Below, piece by piece: positions 24,103 to 29,706 of a stretch of DNA of 30,503 nucleotides. Each line of letters opens with the position of its first letter. Position 1 is the first letter of the stretch. A program made the position numbers and the translations under genes. The notes below the pieces were generated by a model. The model did no database searches, was not told the DNA's origin, and saw nothing but the letters and a program-made list of their open reading frames with translations. Source of the DNA: JARFUG01 sp050485365 (GTDB taxonomy: Bacteria > Desulfobacterota > Desulfuromonadia > Desulfuromonadales > JACZKF01); NCBI GenBank assembly GCA_050485365.1, contig JBJHBH010000040.1, forward strand, positions 1-30,503, read 5' to 3'.

Positions 24103-24578
24103 GCCGCAGCGAAGGTGAAACGCTGATCGGCGTCATCTCCGACACCCACGGCCTGCTGCGCCGGGAGGTACCGCCGATTCTGCGCGGCTGCGACCTCATC
24201 GTGCACGCGGGGGATGTCGGCTCGCGCGAGGTCGTCGCTGCCCTCGAAGAGATCGCCCCCGTTCGGGCGGTGGCGGGAAACACCGATTTCGGCACCTGGG
24301 CCGGCACCCTCCCCGAAACAGACGTGGTTCAGATCGATCGGACGTTTCTCTACCTGCTGCACGACCTCGATCGGCTCGATCTCGATCCTGTCGCGGCCGG
24401 TTTCCATGCCGTGATCTTCGGCCACTCTCACAAGCCGGAGATTTTCCATCGCGACGGCGTCCTCTATCTCAATCCCGGCAGCGCAGGTCCCCGGCGGTTT
24501 CATCTGCCGGTTTCGCTGGCGCTGCTGCGGGTGCGCGGCCAAACCTTCCATCCAGAAATCATAGAAATTTCGGTCTGA
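24099..24578 (+). CDS. YfcE/MJ0936-type metallophosphoesterase
   Basis: This 159-residue protein shows the calcineurin-like metallophosphatase motifs: D15 and H17 (ISDTHG), D39 (HAGDVG), N61 (AGNTD), H88 (LLHD), and H109/H111 (FGHSHKP), with the C-terminal YLNPGS block. Family members hydrolyse phosphodiesters such as bis-p-nitrophenyl phosphate, and their natural substrates are mostly unknown. GAGGAGAAGGGG supplies the ribosome binding site, and the start overlaps the PHP stop. Pairing two phosphoesterases suggests a joint role in nucleotide or RNA end metabolism (inference). No terminator is visible directly after the gene, and a ~470-bp gene-free region follows. Confidence 0.88.
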   Translation: MSRSEGETLIGVISDTHGLLRREVPPILRGCDLIVHAGDVGSREVVAALEEIAPVRAVAGNTDFGTWAGTLPETDVVQIDRTFLYLLHDLDRLDLDPVAAGFHAVIFGHSHKPEIFHRDGVLYLNPGSAGPRRFHLPVSLALLRVRGQTFHPEIIEISV

Positions 24579-24681
24579 GCACTCTGTACGTGTGAGGCGT
24601 CAGTTAAGGTTTGTCGTGTCTTGCAGCGGAAGGGGAGGGGCGGACGAATTCGGGAAGGATGGGGGCAGGATGGCGCTGGAT

Positions 24682-24725
24682 AAAAAAATCCCCCGCAGCT
24701 GGAGGGGGGGGAAGCCGCGGGGGAT
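24682..24725 (-). terminator. Strong intrinsic terminator, minus strand
   Basis: On the minus strand ATCCCCCGC (24725-24717) pairs exactly with GCGGGGGAT (24696-24688) and is followed by a run of T (complement of A24682-24688). The loop is 20 nt. There is no U-tract on the plus side, so it does not serve the phosphatase gene. No minus-strand protein gene ends nearby; the M50 gene ends over 500 bases away beyond a plus-strand gene. Confidence 0.8.
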
Positions 24726-24775
24726 GTCGGCCGAAACCGACGGTCGAAGCCTACCGTTTTCGTCGGAGGGAATCA

Positions 24776-24803
24776 AGAAAAATCGTTGACAGAAAAATCG
24801 TTG
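24776..24803 (+). repeat. Tandem 13-bp direct repeat
   Basis: AGAAAAATCGTTG occurs exactly at 24776-24788 and again at 24791-24803, two bases apart. The junction creates TTGACA on the plus strand. It lies inside the candidate RNA region. Confidence 0.8.
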
Positions 24804-24854
24804 GGGGCGGCGGCGCGAGCGTGTCGGTGCCGACGAAGGGAGGGGAACGCTTGC

Positions 24855-24911
24855 GAGCCTCCCGCGGGCGGGAAGCCGAGAACGTTTCGGCTCGTCGCCC
24901 GGGGGAGGCTC
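24855..24911 (-). other. 57-nt three-segment hairpin
   Basis: GAGCCTCCC (24855-24863) pairs exactly with GGGAGGCTC (24903-24911). Inside it GGGCG (24866-24870) pairs with CGCCC (24896-24900), and AGCCGA (24874-24879) with TCGGCT (24887-24892), leaving a 7-nt loop. Twenty nested base pairs make it the longest stem in the window outside the palindromic repeat. It could be read on either strand; on the plus strand the following TTTGATT is only a poor terminator tail. Confidence 0.7.
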
Positions 24912-24921
24912 TTTGATTGGA

Positions 24922-24949
24922 AAATTATCATCCGTTTGCCGAATTGCAA
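24922..24949 (-). promoter_or_regulatory. Candidate promoter of the minus-strand RNA
   Basis: On the minus strand TTGCAA (24949-24944), a 16-bp spacer and TAATTT (24927-24922). GATAAT (24929-24924) is the alternative -10 with a short spacer. The predicted start falls 3 bases before the large hairpin. Confidence 0.4.
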
Positions 24950-24957
24950 GCGGCAAA
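24935..24957 (+). promoter_or_regulatory. Inverted repeat, possible operator between divergent promoters
   Basis: TTTGCCG (24935-24941) and CGGCAAA (24951-24957) form a perfect 7-bp inverted repeat with a 9-bp spacer, overlapping the -35 of the minus promoter. It is flanked by two copies of an AAAATTATC-type sequence (24921-24929, 24955-24963). The layout resembles a repressor site. No regulator gene is adjacent. Confidence 0.4.
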
Positions 24958-24973
24958 ATTATCCGCCTGTTCC

Positions 24974-25000
24974 TTGCAAAACACCGCTCTCTGCTAGAAT
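24974..25000 (+). promoter_or_regulatory. Promoter of the 55-aa gene
   Basis: TTGCAA (24974-24979) and TAGAAT (24995-25000) with a 15-bp spacer (16 if CTTGCA is taken as -35). The predicted start would leave a ~39-nt leader that carries the ribosome binding site. Confidence 0.5.
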
Positions 25001-25045
25001 GGCCTTGTACCGACGCCCCAACATCTCACCCGAAGGAGCTCGGCC

Positions 25046-25213
25046 ATGTCCATCTCATACGAAATCGAGAAGATCAGGGAAGTGATCCGTTCGGTCGAGG
25101 ACCCCTCCACCGCGACGGCGCTGCGCCACATCTGCAAGGCTTTCGAAGCGGTCGAGAAGGAGGTCCACGCCGAGGAGCAGACGGAGAAACAGAGCGAGGG
25201 GAGGCTGCAGTGA
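25046..25213 (+). CDS. 55-residue hypothetical protein
   Basis: This is a short ORF with AAGGAG (25033-25038) seven bases before ATG and its own likely promoter upstream. The protein is helical and acidic: an N-terminal helix SYEIEKIREVIRSVED, a proline break, a helix ALRHICKAFEAVEKEVHAEE with one Cys (C30), and a polar tail. There is no signal or membrane segment. I do not recognise a family. Third-position GC bias and a good ribosome binding site argue that it is real. It converges on the M50 gene across a 10-bp hairpin. Confidence 0.65.
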   Translation: MSISYEIEKIREVIRSVEDPSTATALRHICKAFEAVEKEVHAEEQTEKQSEGRLQ

Positions 25214-25214
25214 C

Positions 25215-25251
25215 GATGTGCCCCGGAGGCCTCAGCGCTCAGGGGCGCATC
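25215..25251 (+). other. Hairpin between convergent genes
   Basis: GATGTGCCCC (25215-25224) pairs with GGGGCGCATC (25242-25251), 10 bp with one G-U pair. The loop contains two further small palindromes, GAGGCCTC and AGCGCT. It lies exactly between two stop codons. No U-tract is present on either side, so it would act as a 3'-end stabiliser rather than a classical terminator. Confidence 0.45.
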
Positions 25252-25255
25252 TGAT

Positions 25256-26398
25256 TCACGTTTCGAGATCGAGCCGCGCCGAGAGCGCCCCGAGGATGTC
25301 TTTCAGGGCGATGATTCCGATGAGCGCGCCGTTCTCGACCACCATCATGCGGCTGTTTCCAGAGCGGTTCATGCTGGCGAGGGCGTCGTTCACCGTTTTG
25401 TCGGGGCTGATCGTGTTCCCTTCGCCGCACGATCCGATCAACGACTGAACCGATCTGTAGCTCCACTCCTCTTTCGGGACCGACTTGACGGTTCGGGTGC
25501 TCACGCACCCGATCAGGCGGCCGTCCCGCCCCACCACCGGAAACATCTTGAAGTGATATCGGTAGATGTACTCCTCGACGAGCTCCTTCAGCGTCACCTC
25601 GGGGGTGACCGTCACGGGATCCTGGATCATCAGCTTGCGCACGGGGACCTCTTCGAAGGTCTCGCGCAGCAGCACCTGTTTGTAGGCCATCTGCGCGGCG
25701 GCCCGCAGAAAGAGCCCGAGGATGATGTACCAGAAGCCGCCGATCAGGTTGCCGGCGAACAGGCTGATGAGCCCCAGGGCGATGAGGACGAATCCGAAGG
25801 TGGCGCCGAAGCGCGACGCCTTGTGGGTGGCCCAGCGAAGATCCCCCTTCCAGCGCCACAGGGCCGAGCGCAGGATGCGTCCGCCGTCGAGGGGAAAGGC
25901 GGGGACCATGTTGAAGGCGGCCAGCAGCCAGTTGATGAAGGCCAGATAGCCCAGGACCGCGCCGACGGGCACGGGGAATCCCTCGCCCCACTGATACACC
26001 AGATAGAAGAAGGCGCCGAGCACAACGCTGGCGATCGGTCCCGCGATGGCGACCCAGAACTCGACTCCGGGTCGCTGGGGCTCTTCTTCCATCTCGGCTA
26101 CGCCGCCGAAGATGAACAGGGTGATCCCCTTCATCGGCAGACCGAAGCGGCGGGCGATGTACGAATGCCAGAATTCGTGAAAGATGATGGAGGCGAAGAG
26201 CCCCAGGGCGCCGAAGACCCCCATGATCCAGTAGGTCTGCGTCGTGAGCCCTTCGTGATAGAAGGGAAAGAAGCCGGCGGCGAGGGTCCACACCACCAGC
26301 ATCGCGATGAAGATCCAGCTCGGATCGAGGTAGATGGTGAAGCCGAAGATCTTGAAGAGCTTGATTCTGTTTTCGAAAACTTCCTTTTTTTCGGCCAT
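25256..26398 (-). CDS. M50 site-2-protease-type membrane metalloprotease with CBS pair
   Basis: This 380-residue protein has five to six hydrophobic segments in the first 240 residues. It carries the zinc motif HEFWH (74-78) inside a membrane helix and the third ligand D171 in PAFPLDGGRIL, the S2P signature. From about 250 to 375 two CBS domains follow (VTVTPEVTLKELVEEY; DKTVNDALASM), which usually bind adenine nucleotides and regulate the enzyme. Proteases of this class cut transmembrane segments of signalling proteins; CBS-bearing ones are widespread in bacteria and archaea with mostly unknown substrates. The start ATG 26398 has GGGAGG upstream. It is monocistronic, facing the 55-aa gene. 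Confidence 0.9.
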   Translation of the reverse strand: MAEKKEVFENRIKLFKIFGFTIYLDPSWIFIAMLVVWTLAAGFFPFYHEGLTTQTYWIMGVFGALGLFASIIFHEFWHSYIARRFGLPMKGITLFIFGGVAEMEEEPQRPGVEFWVAIAGPIASVVLGAFFYLVYQWGEGFPVPVGAVLGYLAFINWLLAAFNMVPAFPLDGGRILRSALWRWKGDLRWATHKASRFGATFGFVLIALGLISLFAGNLIGGFWYIILGLFLRAAAQMAYKQVLLRETFEEVPVRKLMIQDPVTVTPEVTLKELVEEYIYRYHFKMFPVVGRDGRLIGCVSTRTVKSVPKEEWSYRSVQSLIGSCGEGNTISPDKTVNDALASMNRSGNSRMMVVENGALIGIIALKDILGALSARLDLET

Positions 26399-26534
26399 CG
26401 CAGCGCCTCCCTGAGAGAAAAAGCGACCACGCTTGTTTCAATTCTGGCATAGAAAATAAGGTTTTCCACCCGGCGCGGCCCGCTTGACGGCGGGTCGCCA
26501 TTTGTTAGCGTGATCTCATTGTGTGGAGGCAGAG

Positions 26535-27455
26535 GTGAACGGGCAACGGGAAGAATTCGCCATGAGAGAGATCCCCTTCGTCTTGGAGAAGCTCTCCTGG
26601 ATGCGCCGAAACGGCATCTGGCCCAACGGGCCGCGATACCTTTGGACCGACGCCTTCGGACTGGTCCTGCTCGTCTCCTTGTATCGGCACAGCGGCGATG
26701 AACGCTTTCTGGCCGAAGCCGAGGCCCTTGTGCGCAGCGTCGAGCGCGTCCTCGGCCGGGCGCGCGGTCTGCGTATCGGCGAAGCGCCCGATCGCGGCGG
26801 ACAGTACTATCACTACCTGGCCATGTGGATGTATGCCCTCGGCCGCCTGGGGGCGGTTCGCCCCGAATACGCCGTCAGGGCGGTCGAGCTGGTGCGAAGC
26901 GTTCACCCCGCCTTCGTACGCCCCGGACGCGGCGTGATCTGGAAGATGGAGGAGGACCTGAGCGCTCCGTTCCCCGGCTACGGCTACGGCGCCCTCGACC
27001 CCTTTCACGGCTATGTCGTCTACAGGCTCCTCGCGCCGGGAGAGCTTGCCGCCGAGATCGCCGAGCTGGCGCAGATCGTCGAGCAGAGCTACCGAACGCT
27101 GCACGTCGACCAGGATCTGGGATTGGGAATGATGCTGTGGATGACGCACTTCTTCCCGGACGAGCCGTGGGCGAGGTTTCATAGAGGGCGCTCCCTCTCG
27201 GTACTGAAATCGATGTGGATCGATCCGCCCGGATATTTCTGTCGTCATCCCGGCCTCGACGGCGTCTATTTCGCCTTCACCAACTACGGCGTCTCTCTCG
27301 GGCTTCAGGCCGTGGGTGAACAGAAGGAGCGGGTGCGAAGGCTCAACGACTATTTTCGGGACTACCACTCCGGCGATCACTACGACACCGACGCCATCAC
27401 CCACGTCATGGGCTGCGTCTCCCATTTCCCCGGAGAGCTCATCGCGCCCCGCTGA
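26535..27455 (+). CDS. Uncharacterised helical protein, possibly an alpha/alpha-toroid (six-hairpin) fold
   Basis: This 306-residue protein has no signal peptide. It shows a repeating helical pattern with aromatic/glycine-rich loops such as NGPRYLWTDAFG (about 28-39), GGQYYHYLAMWMYALGRLG (about 84-102), PFPGYGYGALDPFHGY (about 144-159), GLGMMLWMTHFFPDEPW and FTNYGVSLGLQAVGEQ. That pattern, with Trp/Tyr/Asp clusters at helix starts, suits an (alpha/alpha)6 barrel as in six-hairpin glycosidases or epimerases, but I do not recognise the family and see no catalytic pair with certainty. I chose GTG 26535, because GGAGG (26525-26529) is five bases before it. In-frame GTG 26523 and ATG 26562 are alternatives. 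Confidence 0.72.
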   Translation: MNGQREEFAMREIPFVLEKLSWMRRNGIWPNGPRYLWTDAFGLVLLVSLYRHSGDERFLAEAEALVRSVERVLGRARGLRIGEAPDRGGQYYHYLAMWMYALGRLGAVRPEYAVRAVELVRSVHPAFVRPGRGVIWKMEEDLSAPFPGYGYGALDPFHGYVVYRLLAPGELAAEIAELAQIVEQSYRTLHVDQDLGLGMMLWMTHFFPDEPWARFHRGRSLSVLKSMWIDPPGYFCRHPGLDGVYFAFTNYGVSLGLQAVGEQKERVRRLNDYFRDYHSGDHYDTDAITHVMGCVSHFPGELIAPR

Positions 27456-27490
27456 GCTCCGGTTCCACTCGCCCGAAGGCATGAATTTCA

Positions 27491-27519
27491 TTGCGCCTTC
27501 TGCGTCACTTTGCTAGACT
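27491..27519 (+). promoter_or_regulatory. Promoter of the CRP/FNR regulator; message probably leaderless
   Basis: TTGCGC (27491-27496), 17-bp spacer, TAGACT (27514-27519). The predicted transcription start falls at about 27526-27528, on or next to the ATG, and no ribosome binding site is present. A small palindrome ATGAATTTCAT (27481-27491) is centred about 41 bases upstream of that start and might be an operator. Confidence 0.5.
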
Positions 27520-27527
27520 CCCCGCCC

Positions 27528-28202
27528 ATGGATCTGCGCTCGTTCATAAAAAACTGCCCCCTTTTCTCCGGCGTGACCGAGGACGACCTCGACAGCCTCG
27601 TCTCGGTGTGCCGCAGCCGCCAGCACGAGCGCGGCGACGTCCTCTTCTCCGAAGGGGAGGAGGCCCTCGGCTTCTACATCGTCGGAACGGGGAAGGTGAA
27701 GATCTACAAGCTCTCCCCCGAAGGGAAGGAGCGCATCCTGCACATCCTTCACCCCGGATCGACCTTCGCGGAAGCCGCCATCTTCGGCAGCGGACGCTAC
27801 CCGGCCTACGCCGAGCCCCTCGAGAAATCGACCCTCGTCTTCTTCCCCAAGCGCGAATTCCTCACCCTGCTGCACGACCATTCGCAGATCGCCATCAACA
27901 TGATCGCGGGGCTGTCGCGCTTTTTGCGCCAGTTCGCCACCCAGATCGAAGAGCTGACCTTCAAGGATGTCCCTTCGCGTCTGTCGCGCTATCTGCTCGA
28001 ACTGGCCGGACCCAAGGCGAACGCCGTCGAGCTCCCCATCAGCAAGTCGCAGCTCGCCTCGAATCTCGGCACCGTCAGCGAGACCCTCTCGCGCACCTTC
28101 CGCAAACTCTCCGAAGACGAACTGATCGAAGTTCGCGGCCGCCACATCACCATCCTCGATCGCGGGCGCCTGGAAGATCTGGCGGCCAGCGGCAAGGAGT
28201 GA
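27528..28202 (+). CDS. CRP/FNR-family transcriptional regulator (possibly HcpR/DNR-like)
   Basis: This 224-residue protein has an N-terminal cNMP-binding-type beta-roll (about 12-125; RGDVLFSEGEEALGFYIVGTGKVKIYKL; HPGSTFAEAAIFG), a long dimer helix (about 125-150), and a C-terminal winged helix with recognition helix region SKSQLASNLGTVSETLSRTFRKL (about 172-194). The four FNR-type cluster cysteines are absent (only C10 and C28), so it is not an oxygen-sensing Fe-S FNR. Haem- or NO-responsive DNR/HcpR-type regulators have this layout, and the two genes downstream carry matching binding boxes and nitrosative-stress content. The ATG at 27528 is chosen because the domain begins there. There is no ribosome binding site, consistent with a leaderless message. 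Confidence 0.88.
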   Translation: MDLRSFIKNCPLFSGVTEDDLDSLVSVCRSRQHERGDVLFSEGEEALGFYIVGTGKVKIYKLSPEGKERILHILHPGSTFAEAAIFGSGRYPAYAEPLEKSTLVFFPKREFLTLLHDHSQIAINMIAGLSRFLRQFATQIEELTFKDVPSRLSRYLLELAGPKANAVELPISKSQLASNLGTVSETLSRTFRKLSEDELIEVRGRHITILDRGRLEDLAASGKE

Positions 28203-28237
28203 GAGGCTCGATTCGGGCTCCCGGAATTGCACCGTTA

Positions 28238-28279
28238 TTGACCTCCATCAAAGCTTTCCTTTGGCCGATGTCCTAACCT
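28238..28279 (+). promoter_or_regulatory. FNR-type box and -10 of the YgbA_NO-family gene
   Basis: TTGACCTCCATCAA (28238-28251) fits TTGAY-N4-RTCAA. A TAACCT -10 (28274-28279) lies 29.5 bases from the box centre. The predicted start, about 28286, abuts the ATG at 28287, and no ribosome binding site is seen. This is a class II-type activated promoter layout. Confidence 0.6.
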
Positions 28280-28286
28280 CGGCACC

Positions 28287-28664
28287 ATGACAGCGAATCA
28301 GACCGCCGAAAATTTCGATCTCACCCCCCAGGAGCGCAAGGACATCAAGGTCCTCGCCCTCTTTACGTCGGTCTACTGCGACGCCCATCACGGCGAGACC
28401 AAGGGGGCGCTCGACTGGGGGGCGCTCGGCCTGCCCGAGGCCGGCCGGCGCTACCGCTTCTGCGCCGAGTGCCGCGAGTTTCTCGTCTACGCCGCCACGC
28501 GCCGCATCAAGTGCCCCCTCGATCCGAAACCGGTCTGCAAGCACTGCCACATCCACTGCTATCGTCCGGGGCATCGGGAGAAGGTGCGCGAGATCATGCG
28601 TTTTTCAGGGCGCCGCCTGATCATGCGAGGGCGCCTCGATCTGCTGTGGCATTACTTTTTTTAG
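28287..28664 (+). CDS. YgbA_NO (nitrous oxide-stimulated promoter) family protein
   Basis: This 125-residue Cys/His-rich cytosolic protein matches the YgbA_NO family: SVYCDAHHG (C31, H34, H35), FCAECREFLVYAATRRIKCP (C59, C62, C76), KPVCKHCHIHCY (C84, C87, C91) and the C-terminal MRFSGRRLIMRG block. The cysteine pairs suggest a zinc or Fe-S binding fold. E. coli YgbA is induced by NO through NsrR and helps growth after nitrosative stress; the biochemical activity is not settled. Here the promoter carries a CRP/FNR-type box, and the regulator gene lies 85 bases upstream. The start ATG sits essentially at the predicted transcription start. Confidence 0.88.
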   Translation: MTANQTAENFDLTPQERKDIKVLALFTSVYCDAHHGETKGALDWGALGLPEAGRRYRFCAECREFLVYAATRRIKCPLDPKPVCKHCHIHCYRPGHREKVREIMRFSGRRLIMRGRLDLLWHYFF

Positions 28665-28669
28665 GGGCA

Positions 28670-28702
28670 GGCTGATAGGCTGATAGGTGGACCTAAACAC
28701 CT
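28670..28702 (+). repeat. Short tandem repeat and inverted repeat downstream of the YgbA_NO gene
   Basis: GGCTGATA occurs twice in tandem (28670-28677, 28678-28685), followed by AGGTG-N8-CACCT (28685-28702). The AGGGG at 28663-28667 could pair with CCCCCT further right. No clear terminator tail. Confidence 0.5.
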
Positions 28703-28726
28703 GACCCCCTAAAAACCTGCTTTCAC

Positions 28727-28768
28727 TTGATCCCGGTCAAGGATATCCGACGAGAATCACGGCATAAT
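28727..28768 (+). promoter_or_regulatory. FNR/HcpR-type box and -10 of the ferredoxin gene
   Basis: The box TTGATCCCGGTCAA (28727-28740), flanked by C and G so that the outer palindrome extends, is followed by a good -10 CATAAT (28763-28768). The distance from box centre to -10 is 29.5 bases, the same as at the preceding gene. The start would be near 28775, placing the box at about -41.5, typical of class II activation. Confidence 0.7.
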
Positions 28769-28809
28769 CGCCATCAAGATGACGAATTCGAAACAAAGGA
28801 GATAGCAAG

Positions 28810-29604
28810 ATGATCAGAGAAATCGTACGGATCGATGAAGACAAGTGCAACGGCTGCGGCGACTGCGTTCCGGCCTGCGCCGAAGGGGCCATCCAGATCA
28901 TCGACGGCAAGGCGCGGCTGATCGCCGACAACCTGTGCGACGGGCTCGGCGCCTGCCTCGGCCATTGTCCGATGGACGCCATCATCATCGAGCGGCGCGA
29001 CGCCGACGAGTTCGACGAGGCGGCCGTCGAAGAGCACCTCAAGGAGCAGGGGCTCCCACCGCTCTCCCACGGAGCCCACGGACACCAGAGCGCCGCCCCG
29101 GCCGCTCCCCAAGGGGGATGTCCTTCGGCTCGCGTGCAGAGCTTCGATGCGCCTCCGGCGGGCGGCTGCCCTTCGGCCAGGGTGGCCGATTTCTCCTCCC
29201 GCGAGACGAAAGAGAAGACCCAACCGGAAGGGCGCCGCGCCTCGGAGCTTCGCCAGTGGCCGGTGCAGATGCACCTCGTCCCCCCGAGCGCGCCGTTTCT
29301 GCGCGAAGCCGACCTGCTTCTGGCCGCCGACTGCGCCGCCTTCGCCTACGCCGATTTCCACAAGGATTTCATGCAAGGCAAGGCGCTTCTGATCGGCTGC
29401 CCCAAACTCGACGACGGGCAGGCCTATCTGCAGAAGCTGACGGCGATCCTGCAGCAGAACGACATCCGCAGCCTGACCGTCGCCCACATGGAGGTCCCCT
29501 GCTGCACCGGCCTCATCGCCATCGCCAAGCAGGCGGTCGCCGCCAGCGGCAAGGACGTTCCCCTGACCACGGTGCGCGTCGGCGTCCAGGGCGACAAGAA
29601 ATAA
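28810..29604 (+). CDS. Ferredoxin-type protein of the HcpR-regulon kind (two 4Fe-4S sites plus C-terminal domain)
   Basis: This 264-residue cytosolic protein starts with a two-cluster ferredoxin module: C13, C16, C19, C23 in CNGCGDCVPAC, then C43, C49, C53 in CDGLGACLGHCP. The second site has one Cys fewer than the classical CxxCxxCxxxC pattern. A linker (80-150) contains two copies of GGCPSARV (102-109, 118-125). A C-terminal domain (150-264) has AADCAAFAYADFH, LIGCPKLDD and HMEVPCCTG, adding further cysteines. Proteins of this layout sit next to hybrid-cluster protein (hcp) genes in anaerobes and are controlled by HcpR. No hcp is in this window. The ribosome binding site is AAAGGAG. A FNR-type box controls the promoter. 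Confidence 0.88.
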   Translation: MIREIVRIDEDKCNGCGDCVPACAEGAIQIIDGKARLIADNLCDGLGACLGHCPMDAIIIERRDADEFDEAAVEEHLKEQGLPPLSHGAHGHQSAAPAAPQGGCPSARVQSFDAPPAGGCPSARVADFSSRETKEKTQPEGRRASELRQWPVQMHLVPPSAPFLREADLLLAADCAAFAYADFHKDFMQGKALLIGCPKLDDGQAYLQKLTAILQQNDIRSLTVAHMEVPCCTGLIAIAKQAVAASGKDVPLTTVRVGVQGDKK

Positions 29605-29640
29605 GGTTTCGCGGCCGAAGGCCGACAGAGAAAGACAAAA

Positions 29641-29677
29641 ACCCGCCGTCTGTCTATGCAGACGGCGGGTTTTTTTA
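29641..29677. terminator. Bidirectional intrinsic terminator
   Basis: ACCCGCCGTCTG (29641-29652) pairs exactly with CAGACGGCGGGT (29659-29670) around a 6-nt loop. T-runs follow on the plus side and A-runs precede it, so it can stop transcripts from both the ferredoxin gene and the convergent exonuclease gene. Confidence 0.92.
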
Positions 29678-29706
29678 TCCGGAATCCGGCTTCTGGCTCC
29701 TGCTCT

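Larger units (their letters stand above)
24682..24914 (-). ncRNA. Candidate structured small RNA, unannotated
   Basis: The 467 bases between the phosphatase gene and the 55-aa gene hold no convincing protein. On the minus strand they read as a compact transcription unit: a promoter (TTGCAA-N16-TAATTT, 24949-24922), a predicted start near 24914, a 57-nt multi-segment hairpin (24911-24855), smaller hairpins (TCGG/CCGA near 24830-24840; CCGACG/CGTCGG at 24738-24765), and a strong intrinsic terminator (24725-24682). The product would be about 233 nt. I looked for the signatures of tmRNA, RNase P RNA, 4.5S RNA, tRNA-Sec and the common riboswitches and recognised none. A plus-strand origin for the large hairpin, as a weak terminator, is the main alternative. 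Everything here is read from the sequence; expression is inferred. Confidence 0.45.

Noticed and set aside
24682..24914. tmRNA, RNase P RNA, 4.5S RNA or selenocysteine tRNA identity for the candidate RNA
   Set aside because: None of their invariant sequence blocks or 3' ends were recognised on either strand.
24600..24956. Minus-strand 118-codon open frame in the gene-free gap
   Set aside because: Pro/Arg/Ser-rich composition, no ribosome binding site, and it contains the terminator and hairpins.
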